Shown one piece after another: positions 45,080 through 56,814 of a stretch of DNA of 64,000 nt. The stretch spans positions 62,200,052 to 62,264,051 of the forward strand of contig NC_057815.1 in the NCBI RefSeq assembly GCF_910594005.1, given 5' to 3'. Each line of letters opens with the position of its first letter. Positions within the stretch are counted from its first letter, which is position 1. Below the pieces are notes generated by a model. The model did no database searches and was not told the DNA's origin. It saw only the letters and a program-made list of their open reading frames with translations. Source of the stretch: Cervus elaphus (Eukaryota; Chordata; Mammalia; Artiodactyla; Cervidae). Made by a program: the position numbers and the translations under genes.

Positions 45080-45700
45080 TTTGTTTTGCTTTGCTTTTTG
45101 TCCTTCCTAGATTTGGAAAACAGAAAAAGAAATCTCAGTTGCGGTCCTCTATCTGTCTCTTCTCTCTGTTAAATTTGCATTTTAAATCAAAGAATCAAAC
45201 ATTTTAATGCCAGGAAATATTTATTTATGCATAGCTTAAACCAGGTATGTAGTCTTTGTTAATTCATTAAATGATCAATTCATTAAACAAATATATACGT
45301 ATCACTTATTATATGCCAGGCACTATCACATATATTGCAACAACATTATTTTAAACAAAAGAGAAAATTCTAATAATTGATGAATAAGAATCTCAAAAAT
45401 AGATAAATCTTCATGAATTTTTAATTAAATTAATTGGTTGCAGTCTTTCTAATTAATTTTTGTTTAATCCTATTTAAATGTTAATTACTATACACATCTC
45501 CTTTTGGGTGTTTTCTTAAGGAAAATCTTATTAATTACTTATCAGTGACACAATAGACATGGCTAGGATGCATTTAATATTGCTTTTATTTCTAACAGAG
45601 TTTGTATTGATGCTTACTGTAAACCAGGCACCGTTCTAGGATTTTACAAAGATTAACGCATTTAGTCCTCACTACAAGCTCAGAAAGCAATCTTTGATTA
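45080..45700. repeat. 5' flank of OR52N4 copy B, homologous to 21500-22090
   Basis: Shared blocks include AACAAATATATACGTATCACT with a similar run near 21715, and the TTACAAAGATTAACGCATTT block. The promoter is expected here. No other gene is seen. Confidence 0.55.
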
Positions 45701-45702
45701 AT

Positions 45703-46105
45703 CTGTACTTTGCTGCTGCTGTTGTTCAGTCTCTAAGTTGTGTCTGACTCTTTGTGACCCGATGAACTACAGCAGGCCAGGCTTCCCTGTCTTTCAAACT
45801 CATATCCGTTGAGTTGATGATACCATCCAACCATCTCATTCTCCGTCAACCCCTTCTCTCCTGTCCTCAATCGTTCCCAGCATCAGGGTCTTTTCCAATG
45901 AGTCGGCTCTTTGCATCAGGTGGTCAAATTTTGGAGCTTCAACTTCACCATCAGTCCTTCCAATGAACATTCAGAGTTGATTTTCTTTAGGATTGACTGG
46001 TTTGATCTCTTTGCTGTCCAAGGGACATTCAAGAGTTATCTCCAGCACCAGAATTCAAAAGCATCAATTTTTTGGCTCTTAGTCTTTTTTTATGATTTGT
46101 ACTTT
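45703..46105 (-). mobile_element. BovB 3' end, antisense, with target-site duplication
   Basis: The BovB runs from about 45712 to 46090. TGTACTTT flanks it at 45704-45711 and 46098-46105. The copy A flank near 22081-22095 (ATCTGCACTTTATAATTGAT) is the unoccupied paralogous site. Confidence 0.87.
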
Positions 46106-46142
46106 ATAAATGAGTAAATGAAATCCCTTGGTAGAAAATTTC

Positions 46143-46347
46143 TTCATCGTTCAGTCATGTCCGACTCTTTGCAACCCCATGGACTGTAGCCCACCAGTCT
46201 CCTCAATCCACGAAATTTTCCAGGCAAGAATATTGGAGCGGGTTGCCATTTCCTTCTCCAGGGGTTCTTCCTGACCCAGGGATCAAACCCAGGTCTCCCG
46301 CATTGTAGGCAGACGCTTCACCATCTGAGCCACCAGAGAAGCCCCAT
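46143..46347 (-). mobile_element. Bov-tA SINE, antisense
   Basis: The minus-strand head is GGGGCTTCTCTGGTGGCTCA near 46346. The tail is at CGTTCAGTCATGTCCGACTC. Confidence 0.9.
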
Positions 46348-46559
46348 ACATGTCATAGGTTTTCTCAAATTCTAGCCTCAGGCATAGGTATTAAGAACAT
46401 TTTGATCCTTTTGACACTACCTCTCCTTCCTTTGATTTTTCTTCATTTATTTACTTTCTGACTCTAAAGTAGTTAAGAAAAATTTACAGTGTCTGTGCTT
46501 TCAAGTTTAGTGCTGATAATGGTGATGATAAATGAATAAAGGGAATATTTCATGCAAAG

Positions 46560-46998
46560 ATGAGCATAATAAAAGAGAGAAATGGTATGGACCTAACAGA
46601 AGCAAAAACTATTAAGAACAATTGCCGTCACCTCACACACTAGCAAAGTAATGCTCAAAATTCTCCAAGCCAGGCTTCAACAATATGTGAACTGTGAACT
46701 TCCAGATGTTCAAGCTGGATTTAGAAAAAGCAGAGAAACCAGAGATCAAACCGCCAACATCCATTGGATCATTTAAAAAGCAAGAGAGTTCCAGAAGAAC
46801 ATCTACTTCTGCTTCATTGACTATGCCAAAGGCTTTGACTGTGTGAATCACAACAAACTGTGGAAAATTCTGAAAGAGATGGGAATACCAGACCACCTGA
46901 TCTGCCTCCTGGGAAATCTGTATGCAGGTCAAGAAGCAACAGTTAGAACTAGACATGGAACAACAGACTGATTCCAAATTGGGAAAAGAGTCCATCAG
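46560..46998 (+). mobile_element. BovB reverse transcriptase fragment, sense
   Basis: The sense translation near 46800-46990 contains the RT-like IDYAKAFDCVNHNKLWK and then YAGQEATVRT and HGTTDWFQIGK, in pieces with stops. It is internal BovB ORF2 sequence with no 3' end, in the opposite orientation to the BovB at 45703. Confidence 0.83.
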
Positions 46999-47884
46999 CA
47001 CTGTGTATTGTCACACTAACACTACACCCCCATGTAGTGCTGTTGTTGATGAATTTTGCAAGATCTTACTTTCTTGAATTTTGCAACTCCGAGAACAATA
47101 TTTTCATATATACTTAATACACATATGTTATACATGTGTATATTATACATATATGCTTCAAATGTATTATTTCGTTAATGCCTGTCTCAATTTTTATTTT
47201 TAAAGATTTTTTGCCTTTTATTTGAAAGTGTTACTAAAATGTATGATAACCATTGATTATTAATTTATGCTTAAGAAAGAGGTTGTAGAAAGTTTCTGAT
47301 TCTAAATACCAGTGATTGGTGAGTCTCATCAACCGGTAGCATTTATTTCGAGTCCTCAGGTTGGAACCTCTGCTTCATTGGAGACAGTTACCAGGTTCCT
47401 AGCTTTTTTCCTGAGGAACTTTCATGTTTTGCTGAAAAAAATCCAGTAATATACATCCTGTAAGGTTACATAACAGGCTGCCAGTGATCTTGGAGTGACA
47501 TAGTGGAAAGACTGAGGATCTCACACTTCAGTGTGAATATGAGATTCAACCTTCCCATATTTAATGATGCTTCATTCTTGACCTTTGCCACATCTGAAAT
47601 GTATGCATTTATATTACCTGTTAAACTTTCTTCTCAGAATAAACTTCCAGTCACCATAAAATAAAAGTACCAATGTTTAAAATGGTAGATGTATTAGAGC
47701 TATCAGATTGTTCCTTAGTCAGTTTTTCTACCTACATTTTGGTTTTATCTTCTTGTATTTATACCAAGGATGGCAGGTTAAACCACTGCAAAAGGAAAGT
47801 TTTTGGAACAGTAAAGCGATATAGGATAATCATGTTTCTCAAAGCACTCTTTAAATTACTCTTCCTATGCCACTGTGAAAACCT
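46999..47884. repeat. Intergenic duplicon segment
   Basis: 47180-47400 is related to 24130-24320 and 33540-33620 plus 34373-34500. The remainder has no recognised gene. Confidence 0.5.
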
Positions 47885-47885
47885 T

Positions 47886-47990
47886 CAGTTCAGTTCAGTA
47901 TCTCAGTTGTGTCCGACTCTTTGCAACCCCTGGACTGCAGCACGCCAGGCCTCCCTGTCCTTTGCCAACTCCCAGAGTTTACTCAAACAT
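47886..47990 (-). mobile_element. Short BovB terminal fragment, antisense
   Basis: TTCAGTTCAGTTCAGTATCT to CCCAGAGTTTACTCAAACAT. Confidence 0.83.
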
Positions 47991-48279
47991 GAAAACCTTA
48001 CAGTAATATAAGAGCAGATAGAAAGGAAAACTAGGGAAACTTAGAGTCACATCAAGAAAACTTTCTAGGAGAGATGGACAATTTCTCTTAGACCTGAAGC
48101 AAGCTTATATTTGTAGCAGACCAAACAGGCAGAGCAGTATTTTCTCTTTTTCGCTTTTGCTTTTTCCTATTCAAATCATACTGACATTTTTAGTTTTGTG
48201 AATTTACAGTCTTCTCTCCTTTTTTGCACTCCCCCATCCTTTCCAAAATAACCTCTATATTACATTTTTCATGAAGATT

Positions 48280-48950
48280 CAACTCTCTTGGACAGGTTAG
48301 AGTGCCAATCTCTAAAGCGTCTTAATATGATATAATTAGCGAAATACTTGATTTATGGTCACAGAATAAATTTGTAGATGAAATCAATTTTTCCACTAGC
48401 TTAATATTGTGATATTATAAAATCTTATTATATTCTTGAATCATACACAATATAATAAAATCCTTACTACTAAGACTTTACTTCATACTTGCATTGTATA
48501 GCAAGACACTTAGTACATGTTAGATGTCAATAAATATTTTTAATGAATTAACAGTTTATGAATTATACTTTTATACTTGACTTTAAACATTGTTAAACTA
48601 AATGCTGTAGTCCAAACATTATTATTTGAGAGATATAAAGTAACTACCAAAAGAAACAAAATATAATATGTATCTAATAAGTCACCAGAAATTGTACATG
48701 CCCAAAAAATCCATAACAAAGCAGAGAAAACAAAAGAAGTCTCAAGAAAGCAAGAAAAATAATGTGATAGACAAAATAAACATATTTGTTTGCAAATAGG
48801 ATCAATAAAGCATTATTTTTTAAGATACATATATTAAAAAAGAGGCATGTCAGAAAGAAAACCATGCTGAAAGTATGCACAAAAGTTTTATGGGAAACAG
48901 AAAACACCAAAATAATATAAACACATCAAGAAATTTGGGAAGAAGTACTG
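48280..48950. repeat. Duplicon copy matching 1-1110 and 35113-35765
   Basis: CAACTCTCTTGGACAGGTTA aligns with the window start. ACTTGCATTGTATAGCAAGA at 48487 is the SINE-free version of the site occupied at 219-449. Confidence 0.65.
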
Positions 48951-48968
48951 ATTTCAGGCGATGCCGAA

Positions 48969-49205
48969 ATGAAAGCAGGAAAATGTTGGATTAAGATCAC
49001 TTTTGAGAAAAATAGACAAAGGCTTGATACAGAACAGTTAAAGTTAATGTATCAAACTGTTCCCTCTTTAGGTACTAAAATAAATCCTCCTGCTCAGTTT
49101 GTTGAGCCAGAGTTGGAATTTAAACATTGGGCATCATTTAAATCATGTCACAACTTATTAGGGGATCCTCCATTTCTTATTTTAGTGCCATTGATGTTGC
49201 TTTAA
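48969..49205 (+). other. Unrecognised 78-codon open frame in a copy-specific insertion
   Basis: ATG to stop, beginning MKAGKCWIKITFEKNRQ, rich in Lys and Glu early, with PSLGTKINPPAQFVEP in the middle. Duplicon copies 1 and 2 lack this ~250-base block, while sequence on both sides aligns with them. So it looks like inserted foreign or processed sequence. AATAAA follows at 49252. I cannot assign a family. An endogenous retroviral or processed-gene fragment is possible. There is no evidence of expression. Confidence 0.35.
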
Positions 49206-49209
49206 ATTA

Positions 49210-51224
49210 TTAAGACCAAGAGTAGCTAAAGCTTTACATGTCACACTTTGGAAATAAAGAATACTATGGATTTACAATATAAGAGTTGTGTTTCCATCAA
49301 TATCAAAATTGCAATCAACTTTCTTTCTGTCAGGCTTGTAAAGGTACATTTTATGTTTGAATACAACATTATATTTTTCAGATTACTTTCACAGATGTTA
49401 CTAAAAGAAATAAAAATGCTATAAAAATCACAGGCATGTATACATGTCCATATGTTTATGCATATATATAATAACCATTGAAATAAAATAGACACTGAAA
49501 TTTGTTTTTGATAAATATTTAGCTAGTGTATACTAAATTGCCATAAATTGTTGGGAAAATGGTATCAACACTCATTTCTGTTTCTTAATACATTTGAACA
49601 GTAGAGAAATCAGGAAAAGTATAAATATTCATAACTGAAAAATAAACAGTATATTACTGACTTGCTGTATTCTGAAGAATATTTTTCCTAAATATCAGGT
49701 AAATATTCTGTTTTAGCTTTTGTGTGTTTTTTATAAAGATGTGTGTTTTTAATTACCAAAACTTTCTTGTTACAATAAAAATTAAGTCTTATCTTCAATA
49801 CATTTGCAACACTGTCAGATTCATCCTTATATCAAAGTAATATAGTATTAGCCACAAACTAAATAAGACATTTTCCAAAACAAATAATAAATGATTTCAA
49901 TGCATCATAATTTATTTTTCCTCGCAAGGAAAATTAACTAATATTATGCTGTGAATGTAGACAGATATATTGATAGTAACATTAGCACATGAATACCTGT
50001 TGCTTCTTCTCTATCTCAAACCCTGTAGACAATTAGATTGCTTTCTCACCATCTAGTCCTCAATCTTTAAAACCCATGTTTTCTCTCCATATGACAGTGG
50101 ACTCTTCCAGGTAAATGTTGTTCTCTAAAATGGTTGAAATATAGTCATGACTAGGTCTTTCTAAAAATGAACCAAGAAAAATTAGATTTTCATTTGAGAA
50201 TGAGGGGAGGGAAGGTAAAAAGCTAGAGTGTTCTGACCATGACTGAGTAATAGTCAACCTATTTCCCTATTTCTTCTTGTTGTGAGGGTGATTTATACCT
50301 GATTTCTAGTGCAACTGAACAAATCAGTCCTATAGATTAGCTATTCATAAACATGACTGAAATTTACATTGAAGTGCAATCTGAGAATTGGAGAAATAAA
50401 CATTTTCCAACCTCCCAACCTTCAGTATAATTCTGCCTTCAAATATTGTTAGTGGACACAAATCTGCTTTTCTAAAAGTATCACAAACCATTTATATGCA
50501 TTCAAAACTCTCTCCACTTTATTTTATTACACTAGTAATATCCTATCACTACTCCCACATTTTATTTCCTTAAATACCTTAGCTCTGGATAGCAGAACAG
50601 TGAACTGAATATGAACCAGTCCAGGTGTTCAGAATCCTGGTTAAAAAAATATCATGACTGAACAATATATGTACGTGCATAGTCTTCAACTTTGAAATCC
50701 CTTGATATCTATACTATTGAACTGGTCGTTGAAGAAAAATATGTGTTATATGTCTCAAGGGGATATTTCAGAACATTGAAGGCACAGATGCTTGTATAGC
50801 AATCAAGCTAACCTAATGAGAGGAGGAAAAAGAGTAAAAGGTTTCCACTCTTATAGCTACATGATAATAAATAAAGGATTTATTCCATAAATTTGTATCT
50901 ATGCATGGGTTTATCTATGAGAATGTACTCAATGGAGAGGAATTACAATGAACATAAATCAGTTTTAGTAAAAGTGAATGAGTTCAGTACTTATTGCAGA
51001 GTATTGTTTCTTTCCATGGAAGTCATTCTAAGACACAAGTTGAAAGCTCTTCAATACAGAATGTTTCAATCACTCACATATTCATTAATTTATTCTTTTA
51101 TTTGTTTTATTTTGTCGTGTCTAAACCATCATAAGGATCTAGTACTCCCTAAATCATACTGGGAACTTTCAAAAATCAGATAACATGCACCCTGATTTTC
51201 AAGAAATTTACTTTCAAATGAATT
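49210..51224. repeat. Non-coding segmental duplicon, copy 4
   Basis: It aligns with 2040-3960 and 24560-26510. For example, CTTTCTGTCAGGCTTGTAAA is near 49325 and AATTCTGCCTTCAAATATTG near 50430. No gene is seen. Confidence 0.68.
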
Positions 51225-51350
51225 TGTTGTCCAGTTGCTAAGTCATATCCAATTCTCTGTGATGCCATGGACTATAGTACACCAGGCTTCCTTGTCCTTC
51301 ATCGTCACTCAGAGTTTGCTCAAACTCATGTCCATTGAATTCGTGATACT
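51225..51350 (-). mobile_element. Short BovB terminal fragment, antisense
   Basis: TTGTTGTCCAGTTGCTAAGT to TGTCCATTGAATTCGTGATA. Confidence 0.82.
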
Positions 51351-51789
51351 GAAGGTGATGAATATTATGGCTTTCTAAGATGACATCAAAAGTTCTGGTT
51401 TGTTATGCACATGTGTTAGGTTAGGAATAATTAAATATAAAATTGATGTTTACGATAGTAGCAATAATAAAATACAACAATTGATTCTAGATTTACATTC
51501 CTTCAATTAGACAATAACGGTAATATCCATATATTCTGATTAATATGTAAAAATAAAATGACTTTGGAAGGAGATTAAAAACACCATTAATTTCTATAAA
51601 GTGGAGGTAACATTTCTCTTCTGATAAATATTTCTCTATCAAACTTCTTAATATACATTAGTATATGTGTTTTTGACAAAAACTTGGATGACAGCATACT
51701 AAAGGTAAACTCTGCAATTTTCTTGGGTCCTAAGATTTTTTTTTATACAAGAAATGATAATATTAAATATACATATAGAAAAATACTTT

Positions 51790-52140
51790 GCTTAATATTT
51801 TTATTTTTATTTAAGGTGAAACACATAAAATGAATTATTTTAACAATTTATAAATGGACAATTCAGCATTTGTTAGTACATTCACAATGACGTGTAACCA
51901 CTACCTTTCTACCTAATTGTAGAATATTTTCATTGCATTAAAAGCAATGCTTATACTCTTTAAGAATCATTTTCTATTGCCTGTTTTCTTCAGAATAGGA
52001 CAAACACTAATTCGCATTGTTTTCTATGACCTTTATTCTAACCATTTCATGTACATGGAATGACAAAATATGAACTATTTTTATCTGACTTTTTTCACTT
52101 AGGATGTTTCAAAATTCATACTTTTGCATGTATTGATTCC
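51790..52140 (-). mobile_element. Old L1 3' end, antisense (same ancestral insertion as 4435 and 28595)
   Basis: TTTTTATTTAAGGTGAAACA starts it, and CAATGACGTGTAACCACTAC follows. It breaks off at about 52140, where the other two copies go on toward an OR56B gene. Here no OR56B follows. Confidence 0.62.
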
Positions 52141-52144
52141 TTTC

Positions 52145-52340
52145 ATTGTGGTGTTTAATTTTATGTGTCAACATGATTGCCATGGTGTGCCTAGATTAAA
52201 CGTCATTTCTGGGTATGTCTGGAGATTGCACTAAATGTTTAGCTAAGCTGCCTCATTGAATCTCTGCCTCTGCCTCCATTTGTTTGGTTGTGGGATCCTC
52301 ACACTAATACTACATCCCCGTGTAGTTGCATGTCCTAGCT
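52145..52340. repeat. Ancient interspersed repeat, family uncertain
   Basis: TTTAATTTTATGTGTCAACA, then CATTTCTGGGTATGTCTGGA, resembles an old mammalian DNA-transposon or LTR repeat. I cannot name the family reliably. Confidence 0.35.
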
Positions 52341-52639
52341 AACTGCTCACCAAGTCAGAAACAATTGTTAAGTTCCTAATGTGATTTTTCCAAAAGCCCT
52401 GTGACCAAATCTCTCCCACTTCCCAGGACCTGCCACTTGTTCACCCTTAGATAAGACCCCTGTAGATCTACAAAACTTCTTTATGGTAAAAATTGACTGA
52501 TATATGCATTTGCATATTATTTGGAAAGAACTGATATTTTCATATTCATGAGCACTGTATATTTTTTTTTCATTTAAATATTTATAAATTATTTCATCAG
52601 TACCACATAGTTCTTTATATATTATAATATACATATTAT

Positions 52640-53350
52640 TATATGATAACAATCATTGTGGATGGTGATTGCAGCTGTGAAATTAAAAGACACTTGCTCC
52701 TTGGAAGAAAAGCTATGGCAAACCTAGTCCACTTAGTCCACCAGGCTTCTCTGTCCATGGGATTTCCCAGGCAAGAATAATGCAGTGGGTTGCCATTTCC
52801 TTCTGCAGGGGATCTTCCTGACCCAGGAATTGAACCGGGGTCTCCTGTACTGCAGGCAGATTCTTTACCAACTGAATCACCAGGGAAGCCCATGGCAAAC
52901 CTAAACAGCGTATTAAAAAGCAAAAAAGCAGAGACATCACATTGCCAACAAAGGTCCATAGAGTCAAAGCTATAGTTTTTCCAGTAGTCATAAACTGTGA
53001 TGCTGGAGAAGACTCTTGAGAGTCCCTCGTACAGATCAAACCAGTCAATCCTAAAGGAAATCAATCCCGAATATTCATTGGAAGGATTGATGCTGAAGCT
53101 GAAGCTCCAATACTTTGACCACCTGATGAGAAGAGCTGACTCATTGGTAAAGACACCTGATGCTGGGAAAGATTGAAGGCAGGAGGAGAAGAGGATGACA
53201 GAGGATGAGATGGTTGTATGGCATCATCACTTCAATGGACATGAATTTGAGTAAACTCCAGGAGATGGTGAAGGATGAGAAAGCCTGGCATGCTGCAGTC
53301 CATGAGGTCTCAAAGAGTCGGTCATGACTTAGTGACTGAACAACAACATT
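52640..53350 (+). mobile_element. BovB 3' part, sense, split by a SINE
   Basis: It covers the BovB ORF end (GAAGCTCCAATACTTTGACC, GATGAGATGGTTGTATGGCA) to the terminus GACTGAACAACAAC. It is interrupted at 52727-52891. Confidence 0.9.
52715..52903 (-). mobile_element. Bov-tA SINE nested in BovB, 12-bp target-site duplication
   Basis: The SINE spans 52727-52891 and lacks the usual end of the BovB-derived tail. ATGGCAAACCTA flanks it at 52715-52726 and 52892-52903. Confidence 0.92.
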
Positions 53351-53429
53351 TGATCATAACATATAAGCATAATCACCATTGTACTTTCAGATTCTATGGG
53401 AAGTACATTAGGTACTTCATATAGTAGAA

Positions 53430-53645
53430 TCATGGCTTCCCTGGTGGCTCAGATGGTAAAGAATCTGCCTACAACACAGGAGACCTGGGCTCGAGTCCTG
53501 GGTTGATATATCCCCTGGAGAAAGGAAGATTCCCTGGAGAAGGAAATGGCTCCCCACTCCAGTATTCCTGCCTGGAGAACTCCATGGATAGAGGAGCCTG
53601 GTGGGCTACAATCTGTGGAGTCACAAAGAGTTAGACACGACTAAC
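53430..53645 (+). mobile_element. Bov-tA SINE
   Basis: From GGCTTCCCTGGTGGCTCAGA to GAGTTAGACACGACTAACAA, with an internal partial repeat of the CCCTGGAGAA block near 53512-53545. Confidence 0.9.
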
Positions 53646-53647
53646 AA

Positions 53648-53860
53648 GGGCTTCCTTAGTGATTCAGATGGTAAAGAAATGGCCTGAAATACAGGAGACC
53701 TGGGTTCAATCCCTGGGTTGGGAAGATCCCTTGGAGAAGGGAATAAATACTCACTCCAGTAGTCTTGCCTGGAGAATTCTATGGACAGAGGAGCCTGGTG
53801 GGCTATAGTTCATGGGGTTGCAAAGAGTTGGACATAACTGAGGTACTAACACTTTTTTTA
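53648..53860 (+). mobile_element. Bov-tA SINE, tandem to the previous one
   Basis: GGGCTTCCTTAGTGATTCAG to GACATAACTGAGGTACTAAC. It sits head to tail with the element at 53430. Confidence 0.9.
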
Positions 53861-54033
53861 AACATAGTGGAATCACATTTGTCCTTCTGTGACTGGTTTG
53901 CATTTATGCTTGAAAATTTCATCATGTATATAAACTACATTGTTTGTGATTTTGTTTGTATTTAAATTTTTGTTGAAGTATAGTTGGTTTACAGTGTTGT
54001 GCTAGTTTCAAGTATACAGAAAAGTGAATCAGT

Positions 54034-54037
<4 letters not shown>

Positions 54038-54066
<29 letters not shown>
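54038..54066. repeat. (GT)n microsatellite
   Basis: A pure TG run continues into TATG-rich sequence to about 54118. Confidence 0.9.
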
Positions 54067-54073
<7 letters not shown>

Positions 54074-54119
54074 TATATATATATGTATGTGTGTGTATGT
54101 GTGTATGTATGCATATATA

Positions 54120-54283
54120 TGGACTTCCCCTGTGGCTCAGCTGGTAAAGAATCTGCCTGCAATGCAGGAGAGCTGGGTTGGGAGGATCACCTGGAAAAGG
54201 GAAATGCTACCCACTCCAGTCTGACCTGGAGAATTACATGGACTGCATAGTCCATGGGGTCACAAACAGTCTGACATGACCGA
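54120..54283 (+). mobile_element. Bov-tA SINE
   Basis: GGACTTCCCCTGTGGCTCAG to CTGACATGACCGAGTGACTT. There is a deletion of part of the head-tail junction and of the middle (ACTCCAGTCTGACCTGGAGA). Confidence 0.87.
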
Positions 54284-54373
54284 GTGACTTTCACTTTCAT
54301 ATGCATATATATATGCATGTCAGTTCTTGTGACTTTCACTTTCATATGCATATATATATGCATGTCAGTTCTT
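54284..54373 (+). repeat. Perfect 45-bp tandem duplication
   Basis: Two identical units lie at 54284-54328 and 54329-54373. Each starts GTGACTTTCACTTTCATATG and contains the palindromic CATATATATATG. Confidence 0.93.
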
Positions 54374-54481
54374 TTTCAGATTCTTTTCCCATGTATATTT
54401 TTTATAGAATCTTGAGTATAATCATGAGTAGAGTTCCCTGTGCTATACAGTAAATCCTTGTTAGTTATCTATTTTATACAT

Positions 54482-54694
54482 AGTGAAGTGAAGTCGTTCA
54501 GTCCTGTCTGACTCTTTGAGACCCCACGGACTGTGTAGCCCACCAGGCTTCTCTGTCCATGCAATTTTCCAGTCAAGAATACTGGAGTGGGTTGCCATTT
54601 CCTTCTCCAGGGGATCTCCCTGACCCAGGGATCGACCCAGGTCTCCTGCATTGCAGGCAAATGCTTTACCATCTGAGCCACCAGGGAAGCCCAT
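54482..54694 (-). mobile_element. Bov-tA SINE, antisense, nested in L1
   Basis: The minus-strand head is GGGCTTCCCTGGTGGCTCAG near 54692. The tail is GTGAAGTGAAGTCGTTCAGT. ATTTTATACATAG before and ATTTTATATGCATAG after suggest a slightly diverged target-site duplication. Confidence 0.9.
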
Positions 54695-55424
54695 TTTATA
54701 TGCATAGTAGAGTGTATATGTTCATTCCAATCTCCTAATTTATCACTTCCTCCCACATTTCCCCTTTGGTAACCAGAAGTTTGATTTTGAGATACGTGAG
54801 TCTTTTTTATTTTGTAAATAAGCTCATTTGTATAATTTTATTAGATTCCACATGTAAGTGATATCGTATGATATTTGACTTTCTCAGTCTGACTTATGTC
54901 ACTTAGCATAAGGATCACTTATTTTCATGTATACAAATCATATTTCCTTACTTAGGCATACATCCATGTACATTTAGCTTTTTTTCACATCTTAGATACG
55001 GTGAACAATTCAGTAATGAACATGGAAGTGTATATATCTCACTGAGATCCTATTGTCAGTTTTTGGGGGTAAATAACAAGAACTAGGATTGTTCTACCAT
55101 GCAATAATTCTATTTTCAATTTTTTGAGGAACCTCCCTACTCTTCCCATAGTGGCTGCACATTTTTGTATTCTCATAGAGGAGTTCACAAGAGTTCCAAT
55201 TTCTTATTATCCTCACCAACAAATGCTTGCTAATTTTTATAATTGTCATCCTAACAGGATGTAAAAAAATATCTCATTGTGATTTTGATTTGTCTTTTTC
55301 TGATAATTAGTGACAAGCATCTTCTTATGTATCTGTTGGCAATTTTTATGTCTTCCTTCAAAGGAGTGAAGAAAATCATAACATGTATTGTGCATCTGTA
55401 GTTTTTAAATGGTAGTTTTTTAAA

Positions 55425-55512
55425 TTAATTTATTTATTTAATTGGAGGCTAATTGCTTTACAATATTGTGGTTGTTTTCACCATACATCAACATGAATCA
55501 GGATGTACAGGG
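55425..55512 (-). mobile_element. Bovine-type L1 3' terminus, antisense
   Basis: ATTGGAGGCTAATTGCTTTA and CATACATCAACATGAATCAG are the reverse of the L1 3' end at 10970-11035. It is 5'-truncated to under 100 bases. Confidence 0.83.
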
Positions 55513-56814
55513 TGTGGTGTTTCAAGATACTGGAAATGCAGAATTGCATTCTTTATTCCTGAGAGGTAGCATTAGATGAGCCCATAAAGAACTTTATTTG
55601 TTATTGCGGAAGTCCTTAGTGAGATGGACAGAAGCAATTTCAGTTAATGGAAGGGATGACAGAAAGAAAAACTAGGGAAAGAGTGATTTTAAGTTGAGGA
55701 GAAAAAATGGAGAGAATGTGGAAAACTCATTTTAGAACTTTAGAGGTCAAGGTGAACAGAGAAAAGGGATGATACAGGGAGGATAATTGCAGTTTAGGGG
55801 GTAGAGTTGTTCTGTAGGATTTTACAAGACAGTAAAGAAAATTAAATAATTCAATGCAGTTTGGTGTGTGTGATTAACTGATTTGGGGAGAGACAATGTG
55901 TGTTTTTTTTCAGTTGAAAAGAGACATAAAAGTAAAGATTCAGTTGATTCTAAAATTCTTATATATAATTGACTAAGTTCTGAAGAAACTAATAAGTGAG
56001 GGGCCATTTCCTTTAGCCTTCCTCACTTGTTCATTAATTTGGAATAATCTTAATGATTAGTCCCTGACTTGTCTATCAGAATTTTACTTATCTGAAAGAT
56101 TTCATTTTATTAGGTTAACAATTGGAGATAAGGTGAAAAACGTCAATTTTGATGCAATCTCATGCTGTTCTTATAAAAATAAGTTATTTTGTTTTTGTAG
56201 ATTTGCTTGAGACTTATCTACCTCACCTTCCAGGTTGTGTGCTTTCAAATGCACTTTCAAAGGAAAATGAACACCAGATTAGTCTGTAGTATAATAGCGT
56301 CTGTAGTCTGGCTAAGAGAGACCTATTCAGTGCAAAGTAAGATTCTAATGAAATTCCCAGAAACTTAAAATTCATCATAGGATACTTTCTACCTGTTCCT
56401 TGGAAAGAAAGAGGTATTTTGTTAATGATTAAAAGTAGAGAGTATATATTTTCAGGGGAAAGTCACAACTGGCTATCTGATTATTAAATTCACTATTTAA
56501 AACAAAATCATGTCCTCCCATTTTATTCACCTTTTCATGAAAAATGGTCTAATTTGTTTATGTTCAAGAAAACTTGGGTTAGTTATTAGACTGATCTTTC
56601 ACAGCCGTGAAAAATAAGAAATTCATAGAAAGATTGGTGGGTGTGCAGGTGACACTGAGATTCTCACCATAGGACATGCATTTGGAGATGCACTTACTGC
56701 TAGATAAGTCGCATTTTAATGGCCAAAATAGAACTTGCAGAAAGATTTTGCCAACTCCCGCCTCAGCAGGTAACTAAAAGTCATCTTTCTCTTTGACTTC
56801 CTGGGAATGCCCAC
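55513..56814. repeat. 3' flank of OR52N4 copy C, homologous to 19140-20490
   Basis: Duplicated with the receptor. No gene or RNA is recognised. Confidence 0.55.

Larger units (their letters stand above)
53960..55395 (-). mobile_element. Old L1 3' portion, antisense, with two SINE insertions
   Basis: TTTTGTTGAAGTATAGTTGG starts the antisense 3' end. The ORF2 C-terminus follows to about 55390 (AGTGACAAGCATCTTCTTAT). It is split at 54120-54283 and 54482-54694. A (GT)n run is at 54038-54066. Confidence 0.75.

Noticed and set aside
54030..54120. Val/Cys-rich peptide from the GT tract
   Set aside because: Translation of a microsatellite.
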